64,000 nucleotides of DNA, from the NCBI GenBank assembly GCA_031406155.1, contig JANOGW010000006.1, positions 14,952 to 78,951 of the forward strand, given 5' to 3'. The first letter of the stretch is position 1; the number at the start of each line of letters is the position of its first letter. A program made the translations under genes and the position numbers. The notes under the pieces are model-generated. The model was not told the origin of the DNA. It searched no databases and saw only the letters and a program-made list of their open reading frames with translations. This stretch comes from JACMNW01 sp031406155. GTDB taxonomy: Bacteria > Pseudomonadota > Alphaproteobacteria > Rhodobacterales > Rhodobacteraceae. Positions 33,599 through 42,221 of the stretch are shown in pieces.

Positions 33599-35335
33599 AT
33601 GCGGAAGTATCTTCTCTCCGCAGTGGCGGCGTCTGCCGTTATTGCGGGGTCTCAGGCTGCGTTTGCGGACGCGGCTGCAGCACAAAAATGGATTGATTCC
33701 GAATTTCAGCCGTCGACCCTAAGCAAGGAAGAACAGCTGGCCGAAATGGAATGGTTCATCAAGGCAGCAGAACCATTTGCCGGCATGGAAGTTAACGTAC
33801 TGTCGGAAGGTATTCCGACCCATTCGTACGAATCCGAAGTGCTGACCAAGGCATTTGAAGAAATCACCGGGATCAAGGTCAATCACCAGATCCTTGGCGA
33901 AGGCGAGGTTGTGCAGGCCGTTCAGACCCAGATGCAGACCAACCGTAACCTCTATGATGGCTACGTGAACGACAGCGATCTGATCGGTACCCATTCGCGC
34001 CTGCAGCAGGCCTATAATCTGACCGACCAGATGGCGGGATCGTGGGCTGCCACCACCAACCCCGGCCTTGATCTGCCCGATTTCATGGGCAGCAAGTTTA
34101 CCACTGGGCCGGATGGCAAGCTGTATCAGTTGCCTGACCAGCAGTTCGCAAACCTGTATTGGTTCCGCAAGGACTGGTTCGATCGCGAAGATCTGAAGAC
34201 CGCGTTCAAAGCCAAGTATGGCTATGATCTGGGTGTTCCGGTGAACTGGTCTGCCTATGAAGACATCGCCGAGTTCTTCACCAATGACGTGAAAGAAGTC
34301 GACGGCGTACAGATCTATGGCCACATGGATTACGGCAAGCGTGCGCCGGATCTTGGCTGGCGGATGACCGACGCCTGGCTTTCGATGGCCGGTGCCGGAT
34401 CGCCGGGCGAGCCGAACGGTATTCCGATTGACGAATGGGGTATCCGGATGGAAGCCGGGTCTTGCAACCCATCGGGCGCGTCCGTGTCGCGTGGTGGCGA
34501 AGCGAATGGCCCTGCATCGGTTTATGCCATTGCGAAATGGGATGAATGGCTCCGGAAATACGCGCCTCCGGGTGCGGCCAGCTATGACTTCTATCAGTCA
34601 TTGCCGGCACTTAGCCAAGGCAACGTGGCCCAGCAGATTTTCTGGTACACCGCCTTTACCGCCGACATGGTGAAGCCAAAGTCAGAAGGTAACAACACTG
34701 TCGACGACGAAGGCACGCCACTTTGGCGCATGGCCCCATCACCACACGGCCCCTACTGGAAAGAAGGCCAGAAGGTTGGCTATCAGGACGTTGGATCGTG
34801 GACGTTCCTGAAATCGACCCCGGAAGACCGCGCACAGGCGGCTTGGCTTTACGCTCAGTTCGTGGTGTCCAAAACTGTTGACGTGAAGAAAAGCCAAGTT
34901 GGTCTGACCTTCATCCGTGACAGCACTGTGCGGCATGAAAGCTTTACCGAGCGCGCCCCGAAACTGGGTGGCTTGGTAGAATTCTATCGCTCGCCCGACC
35001 GGGTGCGTTGGTCGCCAACTGGCATCAACGTGCCTGACTATCCGAAGCTGGCGCAAATCTGGTGGCAGCAAATCGGTGACGTGAACTCGGGTGCGTTTAC
35101 ACCCCAGGAAGCGATGGACCGTCTGGCCGAGGAAATGGATATCACCATGGGCCGGATGCAGCAGGCGGATGAAGCAGCCAATGTTTACGGCGGTTGCGGA
35201 CCACGTCTGAACGAGCCGAAGGATGCCGAGTTTTGGTATGCCAATGGCGGGGCCAAGCCGAAGCTTGAAAACGAAAAAGAGCAAGGTGTCACCATCGCTT
35301 ATGATGAGTTGATCAAGCAGTGGGCCGAAAACTAA
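33599..35335 (+). CDS. glpV: Glycerol-type ABC transporter substrate-binding protein GlpV
   Basis: 578 aa with a signal peptide (MRKYLLSAVAASAVIAG, cleavage near FA-DA at about 23). It is longer than common sugar-binding proteins, as expected for GlpV of Rhizobium, the only family I know with this size and the SPTHSYESE-like segment (here EGIPTHSYESEVLTKAFEEI). A GGAGG ribosome site precedes the ATG. In rhizobia this system imports glycerol; here it lies beside inositol genes, so another polyol is possible. First gene of the six-gene operon and followed by a strong hairpin. Confidence 0.82.
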   Translation: MRKYLLSAVAASAVIAGSQAAFADAAAAQKWIDSEFQPSTLSKEEQLAEMEWFIKAAEPFAGMEVNVLSEGIPTHSYESEVLTKAFEEITGIKVNHQILGEGEVVQAVQTQMQTNRNLYDGYVNDSDLIGTHSRLQQAYNLTDQMAGSWAATTNPGLDLPDFMGSKFTTGPDGKLYQLPDQQFANLYWFRKDWFDREDLKTAFKAKYGYDLGVPVNWSAYEDIAEFFTNDVKEVDGVQIYGHMDYGKRAPDLGWRMTDAWLSMAGAGSPGEPNGIPIDEWGIRMEAGSCNPSGASVSRGGEANGPASVYAIAKWDEWLRKYAPPGAASYDFYQSLPALSQGNVAQQIFWYTAFTADMVKPKSEGNNTVDDEGTPLWRMAPSPHGPYWKEGQKVGYQDVGSWTFLKSTPEDRAQAAWLYAQFVVSKTVDVKKSQVGLTFIRDSTVRHESFTERAPKLGGLVEFYRSPDRVRWSPTGINVPDYPKLAQIWWQQIGDVNSGAFTPQEAMDRLAEEMDITMGRMQQADEAANVYGGCGPRLNEPKDAEFWYANGGAKPKLENEKEQGVTIAYDELIKQWAEN

Positions 35336-35351
35336 GAACGATCTGACGACG

Positions 35352-35376
35352 CTGCCCGGGGGCGTTCCCCGGGCAG
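35352..35376. other. Strong stem-loop after glpV
   Basis: A perfect 10-bp stem CTGCCCGGGG/CCCCGGGCAG with loop GCGTT, 16 bp past the glpV stop. No T-run follows. It probably stabilises the binding-protein mRNA relative to the rest of the operon. Confidence 0.6.
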
Positions 35377-35471
35377 ACCATAACCGGGGGGTACATCCCG
35401 GTTTTTGGCTGCTTGTCTGCGCTGCTTTGATGCAGAAAATGGGGCCAAGCCATATCCGGGGAAAAGCAAAG

Positions 35472-36536
35472 ATGGCTCTTGAGCTACGACAGATATCCAG
35501 TCGCATCGGGGCGATAACCCATGTGAAACCCACCGATCTTGTGCTGCAGCCGGGTGCGTTCAACGTGTTGCTGGGGGCCACCGGGGCGGGAAAAACATCG
35601 CTGATCAAGGTGATGGCAGGGCTCGCCAAGGCGACCACCGGACAGATTTTCATGAACGGCGTCGATGTTACCAAAGACAGCCCGCAAAAGCGCAACATCA
35701 GTCTGGTGCATCAGTTTTTCGTCAATTACCCGCATATGACGGTATACGACAACATCGCCTCGCCGCTGCGTGTGGCAGGCATGGCGAAATCAGAAATTCA
35801 AGGGCGGGTCGAGGCAGCGGCGGACGTGCTGCGCCTGCGCCCGATGTTGAAGCGCAGACCGCACGAATTGTCAGGTGGGCAGCAGCAGCGCACGGCTTTA
35901 GCGCGGGCTATCGCCAAGGAAAGTACGGCGGTGTTTCTGGACGAACCGCTGGCTAACCTGGACTACAAGCTGCGCGAAGAACTGCGCGATCAGTTGCCCG
36001 ATTTGTTTGCGGGCCGGGGTGCCGTGGTGGTTTATGCCACGTCAGAGCCGGAAGAGGCGTTGATGCTGGGTGGCTATACGGCGCTGATTGATGATGGCGC
36101 GGTGACCCAGTTTGGGCCGACAGCCGAAATTTACCGGCATCCGCAGAACCTGACGGCAGCGCGGGTCTTTTCGCAACCGCCGATCAATGCAGCACAAGTG
36201 ACCAAGCAAGGCAGCCGGGCGAGACTTGCCAACGGCGTGAACTGGGAGCTGTCGGGTAAGGCAGCCGATATGGCAGACGGCGTCTATACGGTGGCGATCC
36301 GTCCGCATCATGTAAGCCCGGTACGCGAAAGCGGCGATCAGGTTGAATTGCAGGGCAGGGTGTCGGTGACGGAGCTAAGCGGGTCTGAAAGCTCGGCCCA
36401 TTTCGCGATGAGCGATCAGTCTTGGGTGTCTTTGGCACCCGGCGTGCATCCCTACAAGGTGGGCGAGGGTCATACGTTCTACATGGACCCGGCCAAGTGT
36501 TTCTATTTCGCGCCCGACGGCGCGATTGTGGCGTAA
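35472..36536 (+). CDS. glpS: Glycerol-type ABC transporter ATPase GlpS
   Basis: 354 aa. Walker A is GATGAGKTS, the signature LSGGQQQR and Walker B VFLDEPLANLD are canonical. The switch region reads YATSEPEEAL, so the usual histidine is missing. A C-terminal TOBE/MalK-like domain follows. It is expected to form a heterodimer with the next gene product. I chose the ATG at 35472; earlier in-frame ATGs lack homology. Confidence 0.85.
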   Translation: MALELRQISSRIGAITHVKPTDLVLQPGAFNVLLGATGAGKTSLIKVMAGLAKATTGQIFMNGVDVTKDSPQKRNISLVHQFFVNYPHMTVYDNIASPLRVAGMAKSEIQGRVEAAADVLRLRPMLKRRPHELSGGQQQRTALARAIAKESTAVFLDEPLANLDYKLREELRDQLPDLFAGRGAVVVYATSEPEEALMLGGYTALIDDGAVTQFGPTAEIYRHPQNLTAARVFSQPPINAAQVTKQGSRARLANGVNWELSGKAADMADGVYTVAIRPHHVSPVRESGDQVELQGRVSVTELSGSESSAHFAMSDQSWVSLAPGVHPYKVGEGHTFYMDPAKCFYFAPDGAIVA

Positions 36537-36549
36537 GGGGCTCGGGAAA

Positions 36550-37629
36550 ATGGCAAAAATCACGCTACAGGGCCTGCGTCACAGCTACAGCAAAGTGCCG
36601 TCTGGGCCAGCGGATTATGCGTTAAAGCAGATTGATCTGGATTGGCGCGATGGTGGTGCCTATGCGCTGTTGGGGCCATCGGGGTGCGGGAAATCGACGC
36701 TTTTGAACATCATTTCGGGGCTGCTGGTGCCGTCTGAAGGCAAGATATTGTTCAATGACCGCGATGTGACGACTGTGCCGCCGGACCAGCGCAACATCGC
36801 GCAGGTTTTCCAGTTTCCGGTGATTTACGACACGATGACGGTGTACGACAACTTGGCGTTCCCGTTGCGCAATCGCGGGGTGCCGGAAGACAAGGTTGCG
36901 AGCCGGGTCAAGGAAATTGCCGACATGCTGGAAGTGACAGCCGTGTTGACAAAACGTGCCCGTGGGTTGTCTCCGGATGTGAAGCAGAAAATTTCGATGG
37001 GGCGGGGGCTGGTTCGTGATGACGTCAACGTGGTGATGTTCGACGAGCCGCTGACGATGATCGACCCGCATCTGAAGTGGAAACTGCGATCAAAGCTGAA
37101 GGAACTGCACCAGCGGGTGCGGGCCACGATGATTTATGTGACGCATGACCAGACAGAGGCACTAACATTTGCCGACCAGGTTGTGGTGATGCAGGACGGC
37201 GAGGTTGTGCAGATCGGCACGCCTGTCGATCTGTTTGAGCGCCCGCAGCATACGTTTGTGGGGCATTTCATTGGCTCACCGGGGATGAACGTTCTGTCGT
37301 GTGAATTGCGCGAGGGGGCGGCGTATCTGGGGGATCATCAGGTGGCGCTGGAAGGGCCGGTTACCTCGGGTTACGGGCGGTTCGAAATCGGCGTGCGGCC
37401 GGAATTTGTGAAGATCGCAAAGCAGGGGCTGCCAGCGGTGATCCGCAAGGTTTCTGACATCGGTCGGCATAACGTGGTTGAGGCGATGGTGGGCAATCAG
37501 CGCGTGGCGGCGGTGATTGATGGCCCGGTGCCGGGGCAGGGCGATGCGGTGCATCTGGCGTTTGCCCCTGCCTATACCCGGCTTTACCGCGACGGTTGGA
37601 TCGCCACTTCGCCAGCAAAGGCTGCATGA
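36550..37629 (+). CDS. glpT: Glycerol-type ABC transporter ATPase GlpT (degenerate signature)
   Basis: 359 aa. Walker A (GPSGCGKST), Walker B (VVMFDEPLTMIDP) and the switch histidine (IYVTHDQTEAL) are intact, but the signature is LSPDVKQKISMGR instead of LSGGQ. It complements GlpS, which has the good signature but no switch histidine. A MalK-like C-terminal domain is present. It overlaps glpP by 4 bp. Confidence 0.85.
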   Translation: MAKITLQGLRHSYSKVPSGPADYALKQIDLDWRDGGAYALLGPSGCGKSTLLNIISGLLVPSEGKILFNDRDVTTVPPDQRNIAQVFQFPVIYDTMTVYDNLAFPLRNRGVPEDKVASRVKEIADMLEVTAVLTKRARGLSPDVKQKISMGRGLVRDDVNVVMFDEPLTMIDPHLKWKLRSKLKELHQRVRATMIYVTHDQTEALTFADQVVVMQDGEVVQIGTPVDLFERPQHTFVGHFIGSPGMNVLSCELREGAAYLGDHQVALEGPVTSGYGRFEIGVRPEFVKIAKQGLPAVIRKVSDIGRHNVVEAMVGNQRVAAVIDGPVPGQGDAVHLAFAPAYTRLYRDGWIATSPAKAA

Positions 37630-38492
37630 TGAAAACCGAAAATCAAAAAGGCTGGTTCTTTGTGCTGCCGGTCTTGGTGTTGGTGGCGTTTAACGCGTTG
37701 ATCCCGATGATGACGGTGGTCAACTATTCCGTGCAGGAAACCTTTGGCGATAACGTATTTTTCTGGGAAGGCCTTGGTTGGTTTGAACAATTGCTGCGGT
37801 CAGAGCGGTTTCATGCCTCGCTGGGTCGGCAGTTTCTGTTTACCGGGATTATTCTGCTGATCCAGATACCGCTGGGTGTGGTGATCGCCCTGTCGATGCC
37901 GCGTTCGGGGTTTTGGGTGCCGGTCTGCCTTGTGCTGATGGCGCTGCCAATGCTGATCCCGTGGAATGTGGTGGGGGCGATGTGGAACATCTTCACGCTG
38001 CCCGACATTGGGTTGGTGGGTTATTTCCTGAACCATACGCTGGGTATCACCTATGACATGACGCAAGATCCGCTGGCGGCTTGGATCACCATTATTGTGA
38101 TGGATGTCTGGCATTGGACGTCGCTGGTGGTGCTGTTGGCCTATGCCGGGTTGGTGTCGATCCCGGATGCGTATTATCAGGCGGCGCGGATTGATGGGGC
38201 GTCCAGCTGGTCTGTGTTCCGGTTCATTCAGCTGCCGAAAATGAAGCGGGTGCTGACAATTGCTATCCTGCTGCGGTTCATGGACAGCTTTAACATCTAC
38301 ACGGAACCCTTTGTTTTGACGGGCGGCGGACCGGGGAATTCGACTACGCTGCTGTCGATTGATCTGGTGAAAATCGCGCTTGGGCAGTTTGATCTGGGGC
38401 CGGCGGCGGCGATGTCGCTGATCTACTTTGCAATCACGCTGTTGGTGTCTTGGCTGTTTTATACGCTGATGACGCGTAACGATGCACAATAG
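37626..38492 (+). CDS. glpP: Glycerol-type ABC transporter permease GlpP
   Basis: 288 aa MalF-type inner-membrane permease with six membrane segments. The cytoplasmic EAA-type loop that contacts the ATPase is YYQAARIDGASSWSVFRF. It starts in an ATGATG cluster overlapping the glpT stop. The stop is TAG. Confidence 0.87.
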   Translation: MMKTENQKGWFFVLPVLVLVAFNALIPMMTVVNYSVQETFGDNVFFWEGLGWFEQLLRSERFHASLGRQFLFTGIILLIQIPLGVVIALSMPRSGFWVPVCLVLMALPMLIPWNVVGAMWNIFTLPDIGLVGYFLNHTLGITYDMTQDPLAAWITIIVMDVWHWTSLVVLLAYAGLVSIPDAYYQAARIDGASSWSVFRFIQLPKMKRVLTIAILLRFMDSFNIYTEPFVLTGGGPGNSTTLLSIDLVKIALGQFDLGPAAAMSLIYFAITLLVSWLFYTLMTRNDAQ

Positions 38493-38502
38493 GACGGGCA
38501 AG

Positions 38503-39300
38503 ATGCGTAAACGGTCCCTGATACCTATCATCTACATCTTGTTCCTGATGCTGCCGATTTATTGGCTGGTCGCGATGAGCTTCAAGACCACGAATGAGAT
38601 TTTATCGGGCTTTTCGCTGTTCCCGCAGACGTGGACGCTGGAAAACTACCGGGTGATCTTCACCGATCCGACGTGGTATTGGGGCTACATCAACTCGATC
38701 ATCTATGTGTCGTTGAACACGGTGATTTCGGTGCTGGTGGCGCTGCCGGCGGCCTATGCGTTCTCGCGTTATCGGTTCTTGGGCGACAAGCAGTTGTTTT
38801 TCTGGCTGCTGACCAACCGGATGGCCCCGGCGGCGGTGTTCGCCTTGCCGTTCTTTCAGCTGTATTCGGCGGTCGGGCTGTTTGACACCCACATCGCCGT
38901 AGCGCTTGCGCATTGCCTGTTCAACATCCCGCTGGCGGTGTGGATTTTGGAGGGCTTCATGGGCGGCGTGCCAAAGGAACTGGACGAGACGGCGTTCGTT
39001 GACGGGTATTCCTTCCCACGGTTTTTTGGCACGATTTTTCTGCCAAACATCAGTGCGGGTGTTGGTGTGGCGGCGTTCTTCTGCTTTATGTTTTCCTGGG
39101 TGGAATTGCTGCTGGCCAAGACCCTGACGGCGGTCGAGGCGAAACCAATCGCTGCCACGATGACCAAAACCGCATCGAGTGCGGGGTATGAACTGGGGCT
39201 GCTTGCGGCGGCAGGGACGCTGACGATCATCCCGGGTGCCATCGTGATCTGGTTTGTGCGCAACTACATTGCCAAGGGCTTCGCCCTGGGGAGGGTTTGA
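38503..39300 (+). CDS. glpQ: Glycerol-type ABC transporter permease GlpQ
   Basis: 265 aa MalG-type permease with six membrane segments and EAA loop DETAFVDGYSFPRFFGTIF. It partners GlpP. I chose the ATG at 38503, preceded by AGGACGGG; an in-frame ATG at 38482 overlaps glpP. The stop overlaps the glpU start (TGATG). Confidence 0.87.
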   Translation: MRKRSLIPIIYILFLMLPIYWLVAMSFKTTNEILSGFSLFPQTWTLENYRVIFTDPTWYWGYINSIIYVSLNTVISVLVALPAAYAFSRYRFLGDKQLFFWLLTNRMAPAAVFALPFFQLYSAVGLFDTHIAVALAHCLFNIPLAVWILEGFMGGVPKELDETAFVDGYSFPRFFGTIFLPNISAGVGVAAFFCFMFSWVELLLAKTLTAVEAKPIAATMTKTASSAGYELGLLAAAGTLTIIPGAIVIWFVRNYIAKGFALGRV

Positions 39301-39584
39301 TGTTTTCGCTGGGATGGATGGCTTGGACCTGGCCGACAGCGCTGGTTTTCATCGGCATATTCGCGGCGATGGGCGTGCTGACGTGGATGGAAATTCGCAA
39401 TCCGGGCGGTGACGAACGCAAAGGTGTGTTGGGGTTGGTGACCACGCGCGGTGATCGGCTGTTCATAGCACTTTTGGGGTCTGTCTACATTTTTCTGGCA
39501 TGGCTGGGCTTTGTCGGAATGCCGCTTTGGGTGCCGCTTGGACTGGCATTGGCATGGGGGACTTTCAGTTTTTGGAAGGTGTAA
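39300..39584 (+). CDS. glpU: Small membrane protein GlpU (DUF2160)
   Basis: 94 aa with two to three hydrophobic segments. DUF2160 proteins are found only with this transporter type, where their role is unclear. Starts one base into the glpQ stop. Last gene of the operon. Confidence 0.8.
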   Translation: MFSLGWMAWTWPTALVFIGIFAAMGVLTWMEIRNPGGDERKGVLGLVTTRGDRLFIALLGSVYIFLAWLGFVGMPLWVPLGLALAWGTFSFWKV

Positions 39585-39667
39585 CGTTGGCTGCCTGGAA
39601 AGCTTTGCGCTTGGGGCAATTCCGGCTAGAACGAGGGCATAAAAAGTAGACTGGATCGGCAAGGTTG

Positions 39668-40057
39668 ATGCGTCAGAAATACAAGTTCCTTACCGAGGTT
39701 GAACTCGAATTCATGACCAAGCTATGGGAGCTGGGTATGGGGTCGGTGCGCGACGTCTTGGATGCCCTAAGCCCGGATCGCGGGCTTGCCTATACATCCG
39801 GTGCAACGATCATGCGGATACTTGAACAAAAAGAATTTGTGAGCAGCACAAAGCAGGGTAAGACGTTTATTTACCATCCCGTCCTGACCAAAGACACCTA
39901 TCAGACCCGATCTATCCAGAACCTTTCGGAAAAGCTGTTCGACAACACGCCGGCCTCGCTTGTGGCGCGCCTTGTCGATGACAGCGACTTGTCACCGCAG
40001 GCGCTGGATGAGATTCGCGCGCTTATTGATAAGAGGCTCAGAGATGATAACAGCTAG
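39668..40057 (+). CDS. BlaI/MecI/CopY-family transcriptional repressor
   Basis: 129 aa winged-helix protein: FLTEVELEFMTKLWELGMGS, VRDVLDAL and the recognition helix region AYTSGATIMRILEQKEFV, then the dimerisation tail. In BlaI/BlaR systems a membrane metallopeptidase triggers cleavage or release of the repressor. Its 3' end overlaps the next gene by 14 bp. No beta-lactamase or copper gene is near, so the regulon is unknown. Confidence 0.85.
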   Translation: MRQKYKFLTEVELEFMTKLWELGMGSVRDVLDALSPDRGLAYTSGATIMRILEQKEFVSSTKQGKTFIYHPVLTKDTYQTRSIQNLSEKLFDNTPASLVARLVDDSDLSPQALDEIRALIDKRLRDDNS

Positions 40058-41192
40058 CACTCTTTTCGACGCCTATCTGGATGTGAACGCGCTGTTAGTG
40101 CTGGCGTGTGCGGCCTGTTTTGCTATCGGTTTCGCCCTGCGTCTTGCCGGCCTTGGCCATACAGTTGGTGCGCAATTACGGGTGATGCGGACGACGTTTC
40201 TGGCGGTGGTGATCAGCCCGGTGTTTGCGTTGGCGCTGATGGCGGTGGTGCAGGGCGGCTATGTTAAGCCTGACGCGGTGCCGAACCTTTCGGATTTCAT
40301 CGTAGCGCAATACCTGCAAGGCAAGTTTGAGATGAACCCTTCGGCGCTGGAGAACCTGCTGAGCATCCGGTCGCAGACGGTCTCCACGTTCTTTGCAAGC
40401 CACAGTACGATTGGCTTTCCAGTGATTGCGTTGCTCCTGTTAGGGGTGGGCGTCTTTGTATTCCGCTTGGTTCTGTCGATCCTGCGGCTGCGGCGGATGA
40501 TTGGTGACAGCTATGCGTGGCGGCGATTTGGGTCGCTGCATCTGCGGCTGTCGGATGACATTTCGGTGCCGTTTTCAACCCGCAGTTGGCGCAAGCGCTT
40601 TGTCGTGCTGCCGTCGGCAATGCTGACGCGCAGCGCCGATCTGCGCATTGCCCTGGCACATGAGATACAGCACCTGCGCCAGAATGATGTCAGCTGGGAG
40701 ATTTTTCTGGAGGCGCTGCGCCCTCTGTTTTTCTGGAACCCCGCGTTCTATCTGTGGAAGCGCCGGGTCGAGCAGCTGCGCGAATTGTCCTGCGACCGGC
40801 AGGTGATGATGCGGCGCGGCTATAAGGTCGCCGAATACTGCGACTGCCTGATCAATGTCTGTCACTACAGCCTGCGGCCGCGGCGGATGTTTGCGATTGA
40901 TGCGCCTGTCGTGGCGCTGGTGCGGACCGAGAACCGGTTCTTTGCGCAGCGGTCGGCCAAATTGTTGAAAAATCGGCTGATGTCATTGATCGATGGCAAA
41001 GCGGAACGCAGCCCTACGGTGGTGTTTATCGCTCTTGCCCTGCCGATGCTGGCGCTGACGGTCGCGGCATCATTGGCCATTCAGAAGCCGGGCGATTGGA
41101 GCCAGGATCGGTTGATGCTGTCGACCATTGTTAATCTGGAGCGAATTCATGCAATGAACTCAGCGCCAAGCTTTGGTAAACCGGACTATTGA
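40044..41192 (+). CDS. M56-family (BlaR1/MecR1-like) membrane metallopeptidase
   Basis: 382 aa. Hydrophobic segments near residues 10-30, 50-75, 125-150 and 330-350 flank a zinc-protease domain with HEIQH (His206, His210) and RVEQLRELSCDRQ carrying the third ligand region. Unlike BlaR1 it stops soon after the last membrane segment and has no penicillin-binding sensor domain. The ATG at 40044 overlaps the repressor gene, implying a two-gene signalling unit. The signal is unknown. Confidence 0.83.
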   Translation: MITASTLFDAYLDVNALLVLACAACFAIGFALRLAGLGHTVGAQLRVMRTTFLAVVISPVFALALMAVVQGGYVKPDAVPNLSDFIVAQYLQGKFEMNPSALENLLSIRSQTVSTFFASHSTIGFPVIALLLLGVGVFVFRLVLSILRLRRMIGDSYAWRRFGSLHLRLSDDISVPFSTRSWRKRFVVLPSAMLTRSADLRIALAHEIQHLRQNDVSWEIFLEALRPLFFWNPAFYLWKRRVEQLRELSCDRQVMMRRGYKVAEYCDCLINVCHYSLRPRRMFAIDAPVVALVRTENRFFAQRSAKLLKNRLMSLIDGKAERSPTVVFIALALPMLALTVAASLAIQKPGDWSQDRLMLSTIVNLERIHAMNSAPSFGKPDY

Positions 41193-41193
41193 T

Positions 41194-41279
41194 ATTCGAA
41201 CAAGTTCTTTGAGTAGTTGGCGTGTTTCATGCAATTTTGTCCACAGGACTTGTATTTATCGAACAATTTATGTGAGTAG
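41194..41279. repeat. Pair of direct repeats between convergent genes
   Basis: Two copies of a roughly 20-bp sequence, TCGAACAANTTNTNTGAGTAG, end at 41216 and 41279, about 63 bp apart in the gap after the M56 gene. No function assigned. Confidence 0.5.
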
Positions 41280-41318
41280 CCCCTGAATTTCCTGTGCTGA
41301 TCGCCTGGAATCCGCTCA

Positions 41319-42134
41319 TTATTCCGGCCAACCGTCAATCGCAGCTATGGCTTCCTCTGCGGTTTCAACAAACGTGAATAGGTCAAGATCGCTTGGTGAA
41401 ATTGTGCCCACCTCGGCGAGTGCTTGCCAGTTGATCATGCGTTCCCAGAAGGCGCGGCCAAACAGCAGAAATGGCACGCGTTTCATGCGGCCGGTCTGGA
41501 TCAGGGTCAGGGCTTCGAACATCTCGTCCATTGTGCCAAATCCACCTGGAAAGACGCATATAGCCTTTGCCCGCATCAGGAAGTGCATCTTGCGGATAGC
41601 GAAATAGTGGAAGTTGAAACACAGGTTCGGGGTGACGTAAGGGTTTGGCGCTTGTTCGTGTGGCAGTACGATATTCAGGCCAACCGAAATGCCGTCAGCA
41701 TCGGCGGCACCCCGATTGCCAGCCTCCATCACACCTGGGCCGCCGCCGGTCATGATCACATCTTCGCCACCGCCTTTTTTGAGCGACCGCAGGGTCATCA
41801 GGTGGGCAAAGCGGCGGGCCTCGGCGTAGAAATGCGAAAGATCGGCGATGGCCGGGGATTTGGTGGGCTGATTTTGTGCAGGCTCGCGGATACGCGCACC
41901 ACCAAACATCACGATGGTTGACAGGATACCGCGTTCATCCAGAACCATCTGCGGCTTTAGCAGTTCCAGTTGCAGGCGAACCGGACGCAGTTCCTCGCGG
42001 CACATGAATTCGTCGTCGACGAAGGCCAGCCGATACGACGGTGCGCGGGTTTGCGGGGTGTCCGGGATTTCGCGCGCGGTTTCGGCGTCCTGCTGGCTGT
42101 CGCGAAACGGGTGGGTGCGGGGTTCGTCTTTCAT
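41319..42134 (-). CDS. LOG-family (TIGR00730) Rossmann-fold protein, nucleotide phosphoribohydrolase-like
   Basis: 271 aa. The lysine-decarboxylase-like motif PGGFGTMDE is intact, preceded by MTGGGPGVMEAGNRGA, the nucleotide-binding loop. LOG proteins cleave nucleoside monophosphates (cytokinin activation in plants). This longer bacterial group has an extra N-terminal 60 residues and unclear substrate. I chose the ATG at 42134, eight bases after an AGGA. Confidence 0.83.
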   Translation of the reverse strand: MKDEPRTHPFRDSQQDAETAREIPDTPQTRAPSYRLAFVDDEFMCREELRPVRLQLELLKPQMVLDERGILSTIVMFGGARIREPAQNQPTKSPAIADLSHFYAEARRFAHLMTLRSLKKGGGEDVIMTGGGPGVMEAGNRGAADADGISVGLNIVLPHEQAPNPYVTPNLCFNFHYFAIRKMHFLMRAKAICVFPGGFGTMDEMFEALTLIQTGRMKRVPFLLFGRAFWERMINWQALAEVGTISPSDLDLFTFVETAEEAIAAIDGWPE

Positions 42135-42221
42135 ATAGGGCATCCTGAGGCGGGAATTGCGTGGGCTTAGGCGAGGGTCTATAGGCTGGGGCAGAGCATG
42201 ACTACAGCAAAGGAAAGCCAG

